Shown: positions 1 through 8,554, counted from the first letter of the stretch. The stretch: 64,000 nucleotides of DNA from Candidatus Gastranaerophilales bacterium (GCA_944324305.1 CALUVV010000004.1:1-64000); one strand, 5' to 3'. Numbers and translations: made by a program. Notes: generated by a model not told the origin, from the sequence alone.

Positions 1-1463
1 TTAGAAATATTTGCAGGCAGAGTTTTTATCCCGTTAATTAATCCGTTACGCAAATTTTTATCAAGCTGTGCAATATTCCCGATAAAACCACCGCTTGTTG
101 CAGAATTTAGTCCTAAAAATTGCATAAGTTTTTGAGAGTTTTGAACTAAAACAGGAGTTAAATCTCTGGCATACTTGAGGAATGTTCCATACATTCCGAC
201 AAACTTTCCAATGATGATTGTTGCAGTGCCAAGCGTTGTAAGCAAAATTCCTAAGCCGATTGTGCCTATAATTGCACCAAACAAGCCTTTTTGAAGTAAT
301 GGATTGTTGTTTATTTTAGTTAGTAATTCATTAATTTTTTGTATAGGTTCGTGCAGATGCGGAAATACAAGCTCTTTCATATTAATTTTTAAGAGTTTGA
401 ACTGCTCGTTTGTGGTTTCCATCATGTGTTCAAAATCGGAATCAACAACACCCTCGGCACTTAATGCAGAGGCTTTTATCCTTTTGTATTCATCAAGATT
501 CTGCATCATAGGTTTTATGAAATTCAAAACCTGTTTATCCTGAAAGACTTCGGATACTTTGAATATATCTCCTCCAGATAGTTGGCTCATAAGTTCTATG
601 ACTTCAAGAATCGGATCTCGTCCAGCTACTGCTGCATCCAACAAAACTCGCTTAAGGTCAACATTAAAGGTCTCTTTGAAATTTTTTACAGACAGTGGTG
701 CAGTAACTTTTTGAATAAAGTTTTCTAAGTTATTTGCTGCCTCAGATGCCTCGCCGGCACCTTTCATTGCAACCTGTAGAGCAGCACCTAAAGATGCAAC
801 GGCAGGGGTTCCCTTCATTCCAAGCATTGATGCACCTGCTGTTAATGATGGAAATGCGGATGCCATATCTTTTAATTCAAAACGTCCTTCTTTACCGGAC
901 ATTGCAAGAATATCCATTGCTTTGCCAAGTTCTGAAACAGGAACTTTTAAGTTATCTGTAACTGAAAATGCTGTTCGTGAAATATCTTCAATTACAGCTT
1001 GTTCACCGGTTGCAGTTCTGCCGATAACATTCATATAATCAAGTGCTTTTGTGGGATCAATACCTGATGCAACAAGTACATTCAAACCTTCTGCAATTTC
1101 AGGCCGCATTTGGTTTGTATAACGAGATATTGATGCAAGCCGTTTATCCATATCTTCTAATTGTTTTGCGGATAACTGTCCGACATTGCCGAGCTCTCTT
1201 AAACGGTGTTCCATCTGAAAAGCTTCAGGAATTGCCTCTGTAATTCCAAGTTTATATGCAAGTCCGCCCCCTGCAAGAGTCAATGCTCCCCCGACTTTTG
1301 TCATATTCTGCCCGAGTTTGTCTAACATATCTGAGGTGTTTTTGATTTCTCGCTGAAGTTTGTCAAACTCATCATTGGATTTGTTTACAGCATCACGAAT
1401 TACCCTCGACATTTTATCGAAAGCGACTAAAGTTAATGAAACTTTCATCATTGTATCGAGCAT
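1..1463 (-). CDS. Phage tail tape measure protein (partial, C-terminus off the left edge)
   Basis: Tape measure proteins set the length of a phage tail and thread through the tube during assembly. The reading frame starts at ATG 1463 and stays open to base 1, giving 487 codons. The N-terminal part is helical, followed by a glycine-rich segment and the TP901-type tape measure pattern (ELGNVG, LASISRYTNQM, LASGIDPTKALDYMN). A hydrophobic stretch rich in Gly, Ile and Leu lies near residues 400-430. Its start overlaps the end of the frame-shifted chaperone product (stop at 1448-1450), the usual chaperone-to-tape-measure order in long-tailed phages. The true total length cannot be seen. Confidence 0.85.
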   Translation of the reverse strand, partial: MLDTMMKVSLTLVAFDKMSRVIRDAVNKSNDEFDKLQREIKNTSDMLDKLGQNMTKVGGALTLAGGGLAYKLGITEAIPEAFQMEHRLRELGNVGQLSAKQLEDMDKRLASISRYTNQMRPEIAEGLNVLVASGIDPTKALDYMNVIGRTATGEQAVIEDISRTAFSVTDNLKVPVSELGKAMDILAMSGKEGRFELKDMASAFPSLTAGASMLGMKGTPAVASLGAALQVAMKGAGEASEAANNLENFIQKVTAPLSVKNFKETFNVDLKRVLLDAAVAGRDPILEVIELMSQLSGGDIFKVSEVFQDKQVLNFIKPMMQNLDEYKRIKASALSAEGVVDSDFEHMMETTNEQFKLLKINMKELVFPHLHEPIQKINELLTKINNNPLLQKGLFGAIIGTIGLGILLTTLGTATIIIGKFVGMYGTFLKYARDLTPVLVQNSQKLMQFLGLNSATSGGFIGNIAQLDKNLRNGLINGIKTLPANIS

Positions 1464-1652
1464 TGTTCCTCAAAGTCCTCGTTACGTTTATTCGTGTATT
1501 TTATTGACTGATTGCACCAGTAGGCTAAAGTCGGGATTGGCATTTCAGATATTTCCGAATACTGCCAGCCGGTGGTTTTGCATAAATGGATTATGCTTTG
1601 GCTGTCGGGGAGGTAAGAGCAGATGTCAGAGCGGTTACTATCTCCGTTTTTT
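1448..1652 (-). other. Probable -1 frameshift extension of the tail assembly chaperone
   Basis: The -1 frame relative to the chaperone gene stays open past the chaperone stop (1591-1593) and ends with TGA at 1448-1450, inside the start of the tape measure gene. It has no usable start codon before an internal ATG, but encodes a protein-like sequence including CKTTGWQYSEISEMPIP and LAYWCNQ. A run of six A residues on the coding strand (1647-1652, within GAA-GAA-AAA-ACG) could let a lysine tRNA slip back one base. Tail chaperone pairs of the lambda G/GT and Mu gp41 type commonly use such a shift. The slip site is inferred; the open, protein-like second frame is seen directly. Confidence 0.5.
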
Positions 1653-1920
1653 CTTCCGGTTTCTCCGGAATCTCTTTCGCCTTCCCCGCTGATAACTTCC
1701 CCGAAATTTCACCTTGAAGAGATAAAACGTCTTCTAAATCCATTTCAAGGATATCCTCATAGACAAGTTTTTGTCCGTCAATTTCAACAAGTTCGGCTAT
1801 AAGGGCGTAGGGAATTTCATCTGAAGTTTTTGCCTTGATTTGAGCCTGCAATAAATCTTTGCCTTTGCCCTTTTCAATGATTGCAATTTTTCCGGATGGT
1901 AATGTTAATTCTTTTGGCAT
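1591..1920 (-). CDS. Phage tail assembly chaperone (Mu gp41-like)
   Basis: A 109-residue acidic protein that probably coats the tape measure protein during tail assembly. It begins with a beta-rich segment (TLPSGKIAIIEKGKGKDLLQA) typical of the Mu-like phage tail assembly chaperone family, continues with a helical region (YEDILEMDLEDVLSLQGE), and ends in a Glu/Lys/Pro-rich, then Ala/Thr/Ser-rich tail. The tail region carries the possible slippage site. The gene lies directly upstream of the tape measure gene on the same strand. The family call rests on sequence feel and gene order. Confidence 0.7.
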   Translation of the reverse strand: MPKELTLPSGKIAIIEKGKGKDLLQAQIKAKTSDEIPYALIAELVEIDGQKLVYEDILEMDLEDVLSLQGEISGKLSAGKAKEIPEKPEEKTEIVTALTSALTSPTAKA

Positions 1921-1958
1921 AGTGTTTTCCTTTCTATAAAGTTGACAGAAAAAAGATT

Positions 1959-2180
1959 ATGTATAAAATGTTTAATATGAGTACAATTAAAAAATTGACA
2001 TTAAAAGAAATTATATGTGATGAGACTGGAATAAGTTTATTGCAGCACCCATTTTCAATTCATACAATTGCAAACTATGGTTCTAAAGAACATGGTTTAA
2101 ATGCAGTATGTTTGGTTGCCGAAGCATTATCTCAAACTACATATGCAAATCCACCTCGTAGAATGAGATTATTTGAGTAG
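1959..2180 (+). CDS. Small unknown ORF between chaperone and terminase
   Basis: A 73-codon open frame on the strand opposite to the surrounding phage genes, with a second possible start at ATG 1977. No clear ribosome binding site precedes it. A TTGACA at 1942-1947 and TATAAA at 1962-1967 are only 14 bases apart, a poor promoter spacing. The product has no motif I recognise. It fills the 390-base gap where Mu-type structural genes would be expected, so it may be a moron gene or a chance frame. The stretch 2181-2309 holds nothing I can name. Confidence 0.25.
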   Translation: MYKMFNMSTIKKLTLKEIICDETGISLLQHPFSIHTIANYGSKEHGLNAVCLVAEALSQTTYANPPRRMRLFE

Positions 2181-2309
2181 TAAAATTATTAAAGATTCAT
2201 TTATTCCTGACCCCGTTCAAAAAGTGTTCAAAAACGGCTGTATTAAATTTTTGGGTTCGGGGTGGTATAAATTATCGTCTGAGTAAATTTAAACGGCTTA
2301 AAATCGATT

Positions 2310-3662
2310 CTAAAAATTTTGAGTCATCTTTAATGTTTCATATCTTCTCCTTGTTTCGATTTCTACAGGTGAATACGGTACATAGCAGGCGATTAGAGCA
2401 AGTGCCAAAGCCCAGAACCTGTCAGCGTGTCCGTTGACTTCGGCGGTATCTGCATCAAAGCGGATATTTCCTGCTTTTGTTGCAACTCTTCTGATTGAGT
2501 GTAAATCCTCACGAATATCGTGGTCTGTGGGAATAAACACCGACTTATCTTCAAAATTGGTTCTTAAATTAAATGCCATCTCCTCTTTTGATTTATTCGT
2601 AAACATTACAGCCTCGACTCTGTATTTCCCGAAATCTCTCTGAGCCGTTTCTGCTAACTGCATTCCGATGCCGGTTGAGTCAATACAGCATCTGCGGAGT
2701 TTCGGGTGTCTCAGAATTTCTGAAATAATTTCGTACTGGATATGGAACGGTGTTTTTTCTAAGACTTTAACTTTTCTTGTGTATTTTGAATTTTCAAATC
2801 GTTCCAAGCACCAGATAACGGTTAAATCTTTTCTTCTGCCGATATCTATACCGACATACAAATCGCTTTTTATCTCATCAAGGGATTTTAAAACATCCGG
2901 CATCTCGCAAGTCGAAATCAAATCGTAAGGAAGAAACGCACACGCTTCGTCAATCGCAACACAGCAATATTCTTGTAACCACGTGTAATCGTCAAAGCAG
3001 TTTTTTCGTTCTTCATTAAGCCACTCCTCACGTTCCGCTTGTGTTGTCGGTCTGCCGTAGATTTTATCAATCAAGCCTTCATCTACTGCAAGCTGAATCG
3101 GGGTTTTGTGATGAGCCCAGTTTAATTTTCCTTTTTCAACTTGATCCAAAAATCTGTAATAAAGACAGCTTTGACCGTTATGAGTTGAAAGAATCCTTAG
3201 CGGATATCCCCAAGTAATACAAGGTCGTGCCGCTTTCCAAAGTTCAGCAGGATTGTTGTGAAATGCAAATTCATCAAGTACAACTTTTCCGCCTTTGGAA
3301 CGAAATCCTTTAGGGTTTGAAGATAAAGCGTGAATTTTTGTACCGTTTGAAAAAGCTATAACATAGGCTTTGACATCTTTTTCTTTATCCAAGACCTGTT
3401 CGCCCAAGTCTTTTGCAGCGACATTAAACAAATTCGCCCATATTTTGCAATAGTCAATGTACTCACGAGCGGCGGATTCATCGGCTGATGAAAACCATAC
3501 CGCAGGAACTGTGCGTTTGACACAATCTCTTACGTCCTCATAGCTTTGAACGTAGGTTGCACCAATTCTTCGGGATTTCTCCCATATTTTTACTTTTGAA
3601 TTATCGTTCAGCCATCTTAATTGATATGGCAGAAAAAACGGGGGTTTATTCTTGGTTGGCAT
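2310..3662 (-). CDS. Phage terminase large subunit (Mu gp28-like)
   Basis: The ATP-driven motor that packages phage DNA into proheads and cuts it. At 450 residues it has the normal length. Visible motifs are a Walker A-like KSRRIGAT at residues 29-36, Walker B VVLDE at 127-131, the coupling motif STHNG near 159-163, and the start of a nuclease domain at VGIDIGRRKD with Asp273 as a likely metal ligand. It overlaps the preceding small-subunit gene by a few bases. In Mu-like phages this gene is normally followed by the gp29 portal, but here the portal sits about 8 kb away on the other strand. Confidence 0.88.
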   Translation of the reverse strand: MPTKNKPPFFLPYQLRWLNDNSKVKIWEKSRRIGATYVQSYEDVRDCVKRTVPAVWFSSADESAAREYIDYCKIWANLFNVAAKDLGEQVLDKEKDVKAYVIAFSNGTKIHALSSNPKGFRSKGGKVVLDEFAFHNNPAELWKAARPCITWGYPLRILSTHNGQSCLYYRFLDQVEKGKLNWAHHKTPIQLAVDEGLIDKIYGRPTTQAEREEWLNEERKNCFDDYTWLQEYCCVAIDEACAFLPYDLISTCEMPDVLKSLDEIKSDLYVGIDIGRRKDLTVIWCLERFENSKYTRKVKVLEKTPFHIQYEIISEILRHPKLRRCCIDSTGIGMQLAETAQRDFGKYRVEAVMFTNKSKEEMAFNLRTNFEDKSVFIPTDHDIREDLHSIRRVATKAGNIRFDADTAEVNGHADRFWALALALIACYVPYSPVEIETRRRYETLKMTQNF

Positions 3663-4083
3663 CTGGTTGTTTTATTCCGAGAATTTCTTCTTCAATCTGA
3701 GAAATAAGTTCAGGGGTCAAACCTTTCGGCTTTGCAGGTTTATCTTTCTTAGAAATTATGTCCTCATAGTCTTTGACTTTAGTGAACATCGGGATAATTT
3801 TGTTAAAGGCATAAAGTCTGCCGGTATCAACTTTCTCACCGGATTCAAAATCTTCCTTGATACTTTTTAAAAGTTTTCGTGCAAATTCATACATTTCCTC
3901 ATGAAACGCCTGTTTGGATTTTAGATAATCTCTGCGTTTTTTGTCCCAATCTTCCTGTTCCTTCCAAGCAAGAACAGTTTTTCTGTTTATATGTAATTTC
4001 GTGGCGATTTCATTTACAGTACAATATTCGTACATAAAAAGACGTTCAGCTTCATTGGCTAGATATTGTTTTTTATTATTCAA
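3646..4083 (-). CDS. Phage terminase small subunit-like HTH protein (DUF1804/Mu gp27 type)
   Basis: Likely the DNA-recognition partner of the large terminase. An N-terminal helix-turn-helix is visible (TVNEIATKLHINRKTVLAWK), followed by a charged helical region and a C-terminal helix (TPELISQIEEEILG). I chose the TTG at 4083, preceded by GGAG at a normal distance and overlapping the stop of the upstream gene. An ATG at 4113 in the same frame would add ten residues but lies deep inside that gene. The 3' end overlaps the large subunit start, implying translational coupling. Confidence 0.7.
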   Translation of the reverse strand: MNNKKQYLANEAERLFMYEYCTVNEIATKLHINRKTVLAWKEQEDWDKKRRDYLKSKQAFHEEMYEFARKLLKSIKEDFESGEKVDTGRLYAFNKIIPMFTKVKDYEDIISKKDKPAKPKGLTPELISQIEEEILGIKQPDANQE

Positions 4084-4318
4084 GCTCAGACTCCAAATTT
4101 TTAATCTTCTCATTAAGAACCTGCATCTCTTTTGAAATATCTTTGAGTCTTTTTACAGAAACAAATACTTTATCCATATCAAGATTTTTAATATCTTCGT
4201 ATGGATTTAAAAGAGCACGAATTAATATAATAAGTCCTGAAGCTTCCGTATCTAAAGTGCGGAAGCTTTTTTTTGCCTCGGCAAGCATTCCTTTCATTTG
4301 TAGTCTTTCAGGATTCAT
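4076..4318 (-). CDS. Small helical phage protein
   Basis: An 80-residue, strongly helical, charged protein with a C-terminal coiled-coil-like segment (MQVLNEKIKNLESELE). The ATG at 4318 has an AAGGAG six bases upstream and overlaps the stop of the preceding gene (ATGA). An in-frame ATG 27 bases earlier lies inside that gene and is not needed. Position between the membrane protein and the terminase genes resembles the small gp25/gp26-type genes of Mu-like phages. Function unknown. Confidence 0.6.
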   Translation of the reverse strand: MNPERLQMKGMLAEAKKSFRTLDTEASGLIILIRALLNPYEDIKNLDMDKVFVSVKRLKDISKEMQVLNEKIKNLESELE

Positions 4319-4560
4319 GAAATCTCCTTTTTTAAAATCGGACACCAGAGATTGTTATCCATTTTACTTTCAATTCTTGAAAGAAGTGCTGCATGATACT
4401 GATTTGTTTCTAACAAATCTTTTAATATTTCAAAATTATCCTTAATGATAAGTTCAAATGCTTTTACTTGTGACTGATGGTATATATACCAAATTAAAAA
4501 AATTAGTGCAGGGAAACCGACACTTTCTAACATCGGGTAAATTTGAGTAATAAAATCCAT
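4315..4560 (-). CDS. Small phage membrane protein (possible holin or spanin-like)
   Basis: An 81-residue protein with one clear membrane segment near the N-terminus (PALIFLIWYIY) and a long charged helix behind it. The ATG at 4560 is preceded by AAGGAG with good spacing; the frame extends further upstream but without an equally good start. It is the first gene of the minus-strand packaging block. Mu-like phages often have a small membrane protein upstream of the terminase genes, but no endolysin is visible beside it, so a lysis role is only a guess. Confidence 0.55.
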   Translation of the reverse strand: MDFITQIYPMLESVGFPALIFLIWYIYHQSQVKAFELIIKDNFEILKDLLETNQYHAALLSRIESKMDNNLWCPILKKEIS

Positions 4561-4726
4561 AAGACTCCTTGCGGATTTTGGCAAGTGCGCCGTGTCACTT
4601 TGTGACCCAGCACGTCCTTGTGAACAATACGGTTTAAACGAAAGATTTTGTAAAAAATCTGTAGTGAAATTTAGTATTGTGAACAGCCAATAATCCAAGA
4701 TTAAATACTGTACGATAAAACGAAAG
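4561..4726. other. Start of the divergent prophage control region
   Basis: No gene is seen here. Bases 4570-4620 are more GC-rich than the surroundings and contain a GTCAC-TTT-GTGAC hairpin (4594-4606). The segment would form the leader of the minus-strand packaging operon. Confidence 0.4.
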
Positions 4727-4748
4727 AAAAGGACTGATGTCCTTTTTT
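4727..4748 (+). terminator. Rho-independent terminator-like hairpin
   Basis: AAAAGGAC (4727-4734), loop TGAT, GTCCTTTT with a run of six T on the plus strand. It sits between the divergent phage blocks and may stop read-through toward the capsid operon, since no plus-strand gene ends just before it. Confidence 0.55.
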
Positions 4749-4856
4749 AATTCATATATATTGCAGTCTAAACTCTTTCAATCTTAATTTTCAAAAGATT
4801 TATACAAATTTTTATTCATTGAACTGTGCAAAGTAAAAAATTCTGTACAATAGCCT

Positions 4857-4886
4857 TTGAAATCCACACTAGACAACGGTTATAGT
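4857..4886 (+). promoter_or_regulatory. Promoter of the capsid/tail operon
   Basis: TTGAAA (4857-4862), an 18-base spacer and TATAGT (4881-4886) form a reasonable sigma-70-type promoter. It lies about 65 bases upstream of the protease/scaffold start and is the only good candidate for the plus-strand phage block. Confidence 0.5.
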
Positions 4887-4951
4887 ATGAGTACACAAAT
4901 TAATTAAAGGACACTAAAGAAAGAAAGTATAATTATGGAGTTATTAATTTA

Positions 4952-5932
4952 ATGAAATTGTTTGAAGTTTTTAAAGCCGGAACTTACCCGCAGGGAAAGT
5001 TTACAAAAAAAGAAATCGCACAGATTGCAAAAAACTATGATCCGCAATTTTGTGAAGCCCCGATTACAATCGACCATCAGCAATCAGGACCCGCCTACGG
5101 CTGGGTTGATACCGTAAAAGCTGACGGAGATAAACTCAAAGTGAGTTTTAAAGAAGTGCCGGAAGAATTTGAAAAAGACGTCAATGACGGCAAATACAAA
5201 AAAGTTTCTGTTGAATTATACAGAAATCTTGAAGGCAAAGGTGCATACCTTAAAGCCGTTTCATTCCTTGGTGCTGCAATTCCTCAGGTTAAAGGTTTAG
5301 AACCTATCAAATTTATGGAATCAGAAGCTGATACTTTTGAATTCAATGCTGAAGATGAGCCGGAACAATTTTCACAACAAGAAATTGAAGATTTAAAAAA
5401 TCAGGTTGCAGACCTTGAAAATCAGCTTACAACATTCAAGGAATCAAACAAAAAACTTGAAACAATCAAATCCTTAAAAGAAAAAATTTCTGCCTTATCC
5501 GATGAAGTTGCAACTTTTAAAGAAAAAGCTCAGGGTAAGGAAGAAATCGAAAAAGAATTGAATGACATTAAAACTTCTTTGAAGAAAAAAGAATTTGAAG
5601 AGTTCATCGACAAACAAATTGAAAAGGGAACGTTAGTCCCTGCAAACAAAAATATTGTCTTATCTGTTCTTCAAGAGTTAGATAATGTCAAAAAATTCGG
5701 CGAGGATTCAACAGTCGTTCTCGACTTCAAATCTTTTATTGAGTCCCTGCCGAATCAAATAAAATACGGTGAGTTTGCTACTAAAGAAAAGCAAACAGAC
5801 CAAACAAATGAAGATGTGGAAAAATTTGCAAATGCAGATGAGGAAAGCCTTGAGGTATTCAAAGAGGCTAAGGCTCTTGCGGCAAAAGAAAACATCTCAT
5901 TTAAAGATGCACTGCTCAAATTAAATAAGTAA
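4952..5932 (+). CDS. Phage prohead protease/scaffold fusion (Mu gpI-like)
   Basis: A capsid maturation protease joined to a scaffolding domain, the arrangement of Mu gpI/gpZ. The first 130 residues match the protease: TIDHQQSGPAYGW carries the likely catalytic His42, and KKVSVELY carries the likely Ser86. Residues from about 145 to 215 form a long coiled coil rich in Glu, Lys and Leu, as expected for an internal scaffold. A GGAG about eleven bases upstream serves the ATG. It is the first gene of the operon and directly precedes the capsid gene, the usual order. Confidence 0.8.
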   Translation: MKLFEVFKAGTYPQGKFTKKEIAQIAKNYDPQFCEAPITIDHQQSGPAYGWVDTVKADGDKLKVSFKEVPEEFEKDVNDGKYKKVSVELYRNLEGKGAYLKAVSFLGAAIPQVKGLEPIKFMESEADTFEFNAEDEPEQFSQQEIEDLKNQVADLENQLTTFKESNKKLETIKSLKEKISALSDEVATFKEKAQGKEEIEKELNDIKTSLKKKEFEEFIDKQIEKGTLVPANKNIVLSVLQELDNVKKFGEDSTVVLDFKSFIESLPNQIKYGEFATKEKQTDQTNEDVEKFANADEESLEVFKEAKALAAKENISFKDALLKLNK

Positions 5933-5964
5933 TACCCCGAAACATTGATATAAAAGGAGTTTAA

Positions 5965-6945
5965 ATGGGAAGACTTGAAGAATTACGCATAAATGCGTAT
6001 CTCTCAGAGGTCGCTCGTGGTTACAGTAATAATGCCTTTGTGGCTCAGCATCTGTTCCCTGAAATTACTTCTGAGAAAGAAAAAATTGACATTTTTGAAT
6101 TCAACAAGGAAGCGTTCAATCTTTACGATACCGAACGTGCTATCAGGGCGAATTCAAATGTTATCTCGCCGCAAGGATTCAAAAAACATACAACTACCCT
6201 CGCTGAACACGATTTGTCATATCCGATTGATTATCGTGAAGAGCAAGAAGCAGAAAAAGTCAAATTACAACTTCACGCAACTAATGTTGTAACGGAAGGT
6301 TTGAAGCTGAAACTTGAAAAACAGTGTGCTGATTTGGCTCAAGATGCTAACAAATATCCTACCGGCAACAAAATTTTATTGTCCGGCACATCTTGTTTTA
6401 CCGATGAAAATTCTGATCCGCTGGGTGTAATCGATGATGCCAAAGATGCGGTTTCATCTAAAATTGCTCAAGACCCGAACACTATGATTATAGGGCAAGC
6501 AGCTTGGAAAACCCTCAAAAAACACCCTCAGCTTAAAGGTTTAATTTCCGACAATCTCAATAAATTAGTAACAATTAATTTATTAAAAGAAATTTTTGAG
6601 ATTGAAAACATTTTCATCGGAAAATCAATCTTTGCAGATAAAGACGGAAATTTTGTCAGAATTTGGCAGGACAACATTGTCCTTGCTTACGTCCCGAATC
6701 TTGGTAATTCAAGAACGGAATACGACCCCTCTTACGGATACACTGTCCGCAAAAAAGATGCCCTGCAAGTTGATGAATATCAAAAAGAGGGCAACAAAGT
6801 TAAGTATATCAGGGCTACCGATATTTATACACCGTTTTTAGTCGGTGCTGAAGCCGGATACTTAATTTCAGGGGTAAATGACCCGAATTACGACCCTAAA
6901 AAAGATAATGGAGGTACGAATGACACTACTGAAGTACAAAGTTAA
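5965..6945 (+). CDS. Phage major capsid protein
   Basis: A 326-residue protein directly after the protease/scaffold gene, with AAGGAG before its ATG. Its content fits an HK97-fold coat protein of the Mu-like group: an N-terminal helical arm (EELRINAYLSEVARGYSNNAF, split by LFPEI), a middle segment with NTMIIGQAAWKTLKKHPQLKG, and a C-terminal part ending in VKYIRATDIYTPFLVGAEAGYLI. The length is normal. The next gene starts inside its last 26 bases, indicating tight coupling. Confidence 0.8.
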   Translation: MGRLEELRINAYLSEVARGYSNNAFVAQHLFPEITSEKEKIDIFEFNKEAFNLYDTERAIRANSNVISPQGFKKHTTTLAEHDLSYPIDYREEQEAEKVKLQLHATNVVTEGLKLKLEKQCADLAQDANKYPTGNKILLSGTSCFTDENSDPLGVIDDAKDAVSSKIAQDPNTMIIGQAAWKTLKKHPQLKGLISDNLNKLVTINLLKEIFEIENIFIGKSIFADKDGNFVRIWQDNIVLAYVPNLGNSRTEYDPSYGYTVRKKDALQVDEYQKEGNKVKYIRATDIYTPFLVGAEAGYLISGVNDPNYDPKKDNGGTNDTTEVQS

Positions 6946-7252
6946 GCATACCTCAATTATGCACAACGGCACAGTGTATAAAGAAGGTTCAACCATTGAA
7001 CTTGATGACACTCAAGCAAAACGTCTTGAAGATTTTGTGGAACTTCTGCCGAATCAGTCAGCCCCTGCAAAATCTAAAGCACAAACTCAGACTTCTAAAA
7101 CTGCATCAACAGGGAACAAGAAGTCTGAAAATAAAACCTCTGCTAAAAATCATACAAAAGCAGAAACAAAAACCGAAACTGAGTCTGAAACCATAACTGT
7201 TGAAGAAGAATCAAAAGAAGATGAAAAAGGAGGTTCTGATGACAACAAATAA
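6920..7252 (+). CDS. Mu gp35-like small head protein
   Basis: A 110-residue protein. The N-terminal 45 residues form a compact domain (YKVKHTSIMHNGTVYKEGS, then LDDTQAKRLEDFVELL) resembling small phage proteins found after the capsid gene. The rest is a low-complexity Lys/Thr/Glu/Ser tail, probably disordered. I chose the ATG at 6920 because GGAGG lies six bases upstream; it overlaps the capsid gene end. Role unknown, possibly in the head. Confidence 0.6.
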   Translation: MTLLKYKVKHTSIMHNGTVYKEGSTIELDDTQAKRLEDFVELLPNQSAPAKSKAQTQTSKTASTGNKKSENKTSAKNHTKAETKTETESETITVEEESKEDEKGGSDDNK

Positions 7253-7580
7253 AACTTACAAACCTCTGTTAATTGATTCTGCACTTGCTGCTGCGGATTT
7301 GGAACAGCACAGATTTATCGGATTTGACGGCAATTATTGTGCCGCAGGTGCTAAAGCTCTTGGTGTTTCAGATGTTTCAACAGCTAAAGGTGAATATGCA
7401 CCTGTTTCGGTTTTAGGAATTCTGCTTGTTGAAGCAGCAGGCACAATCGCAGTTGGAGATGCCGTTGCATCTGATGCAGAAGGAAAAGCAGTTAAGGTTG
7501 CCGATTCAGCTATAGCAAACGGCTATGCTCTTGATGCCGGAACCGCAGGTCAGGAAATCAAAATTATACGAGGAGTATAG
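7239..7580 (+). CDS. Phage head decoration-like protein (DUF2190-like)
   Basis: A 113-residue protein of alternating short strands and Ala/Gly/Val-rich turns (EAAGTIAVGDAVASDAEGKAV, split at the second Ala; IANGYALDAGTAGQEIKI). This pattern is typical of small capsid-stabilising proteins that bind the outside of phage heads. The ATG at 7239 has AAAGGAGG upstream and lies inside the end of the previous gene. The family call is by pattern and position. Confidence 0.6.
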   Translation: MTTNKTYKPLLIDSALAAADLEQHRFIGFDGNYCAAGAKALGVSDVSTAKGEYAPVSVLGILLVEAAGTIAVGDAVASDAEGKAVKVADSAIANGYALDAGTAGQEIKIIRGV

Positions 7581-7581
7581 C

Positions 7582-7635
7582 GGAATCTCGGCAGAGTGCG
7601 AAGCGGAGCGGAGACACGTTTAACGCCGAGATTCC
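7582..7635. repeat. GC-rich inverted repeat between phage genes
   Basis: GGAATCTCGGC at 7582-7592 is perfectly mirrored by GCCGAGATTCC at 7625-7635, with a GC-rich purine loop containing GCGAAGCGGAGCGGAG. There is no T tail, so it is not a standard terminator. It may be a small palindromic element or an RNA structure lying between two head genes. Confidence 0.6.
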
Positions 7636-7664
7636 AAGACACAAAGATTTTGGAGAATTACTCA

Positions 7665-8111
7665 ATGACAGATTATTGCACGATCGAAGATATTGAAACA
7701 CATACCTCTACCCCTACTCTTATCCAGCTCACTTCTGATGATGGGCAAGAAGCTGTCGATCGTGTCGTTGCCCAAGAGGCTATCCTTTATTCTTCTACGC
7801 TCATCGATGGGTATCTTCGTGGCAGATACACTCTACCCTTAGATGCCCATTTCCCTTTACTCAGAATTCTTGCCATTGATTTAAGCATCCACCGTCTGTA
7901 TTCAAGACGCATGAGAGATGAAATGCCGGAAGTTATTGAAAACAATTACAAAAACGCAATCTCAACTCTCAAAGATATCCAAAAAGGTGTTATATCCCTG
8001 CAAAGCGAAAACGATTCCCTTGAAACAGCAGGATTTAATGTTGAAGAATACAAAACAAATAAGTCAATAATTGACAGGCTTTTTAGTAAGGATCGAATGC
8101 TTGAATATTAG
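7665..8111 (+). CDS. Phage head-tail protein gp36 (DUF1320)
   Basis: A 148-residue protein of the DUF1320 family, the Mu gp36 type, thought to act at the head-tail junction. Family features are the N-terminal YCTIEDIETHT, the central ALIxGYLRGRYTLPL-like segment (seen as SSTLIDGYLRGRYTLPLD), and LLRILAIDLSIHRLYSRR with the Arg-rich end. I use ATG 7665, nine bases after a GGAG; the frame continues upstream into the inverted repeat. It overlaps the next gene. Confidence 0.85.
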   Translation: MTDYCTIEDIETHTSTPTLIQLTSDDGQEAVDRVVAQEAILYSSTLIDGYLRGRYTLPLDAHFPLLRILAIDLSIHRLYSRRMRDEMPEVIENNYKNAISTLKDIQKGVISLQSENDSLETAGFNVEEYKTNKSIIDRLFSKDRMLEY

Positions 8112-8517
8112 AGAGATTGAAAATTCAATAATCGAAAAATTAAAAACAACGTTCCCTGAAGTTCTTGTTCAAGGTTTTCCCGATAAGCCTGCTGAATTCA
8201 TTTTATTGCACCCTGTTGGAGCTTTACTTGTACATTATCAAGGAAGTAATTATTCTTCAACAGATGCACTCGGATTTATCTCTCAGGAAAATAAAAAAGA
8301 ATTTTCAATTACTGTTGTAACACGAAACCTCAGAAAAAACGAGGGAGCGTACGAATATATTGACAAAATTAAAGCAGTTCTTACAGGGTTTGCACCTGAC
8401 GGCTGTTCAAAATTAAGTCCAACAAAAGATTTTTTCATCTCCGAAAAAGCCGGCATCTGGCAATACGGAGTTAATTTCACACTAACCACAACAAACATAC
8501 AAGATTTAGAAATTTAA
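8101..8517 (+). CDS. Phage tail terminator-like protein gp37 (DUF1834)
   Basis: A 138-residue protein resembling Mu gp37, a probable tail terminator or completion protein. It begins NIREIENSIIEKLKTTFPEV, then has KEFSITVVTRNLRKNEGAY and a C-terminal FISEKAGIWQYGVNFTL strand pair. The most likely start is TTG 8101, which has AAGGA upstream and overlaps the end of the gp36 gene; the frame continues 30 bases further upstream. Gene order gp36, gp37, sheath matches Mu. Confidence 0.75.
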   Translation: MNIREIENSIIEKLKTTFPEVLVQGFPDKPAEFILLHPVGALLVHYQGSNYSSTDALGFISQENKKEFSITVVTRNLRKNEGAYEYIDKIKAVLTGFAPDGCSKLSPTKDFFISEKAGIWQYGVNFTLTTTNIQDLEI

Positions 8518-8554
8518 TTTACCCCACTAATTTACCCCCAAGGAGTTTATATAT

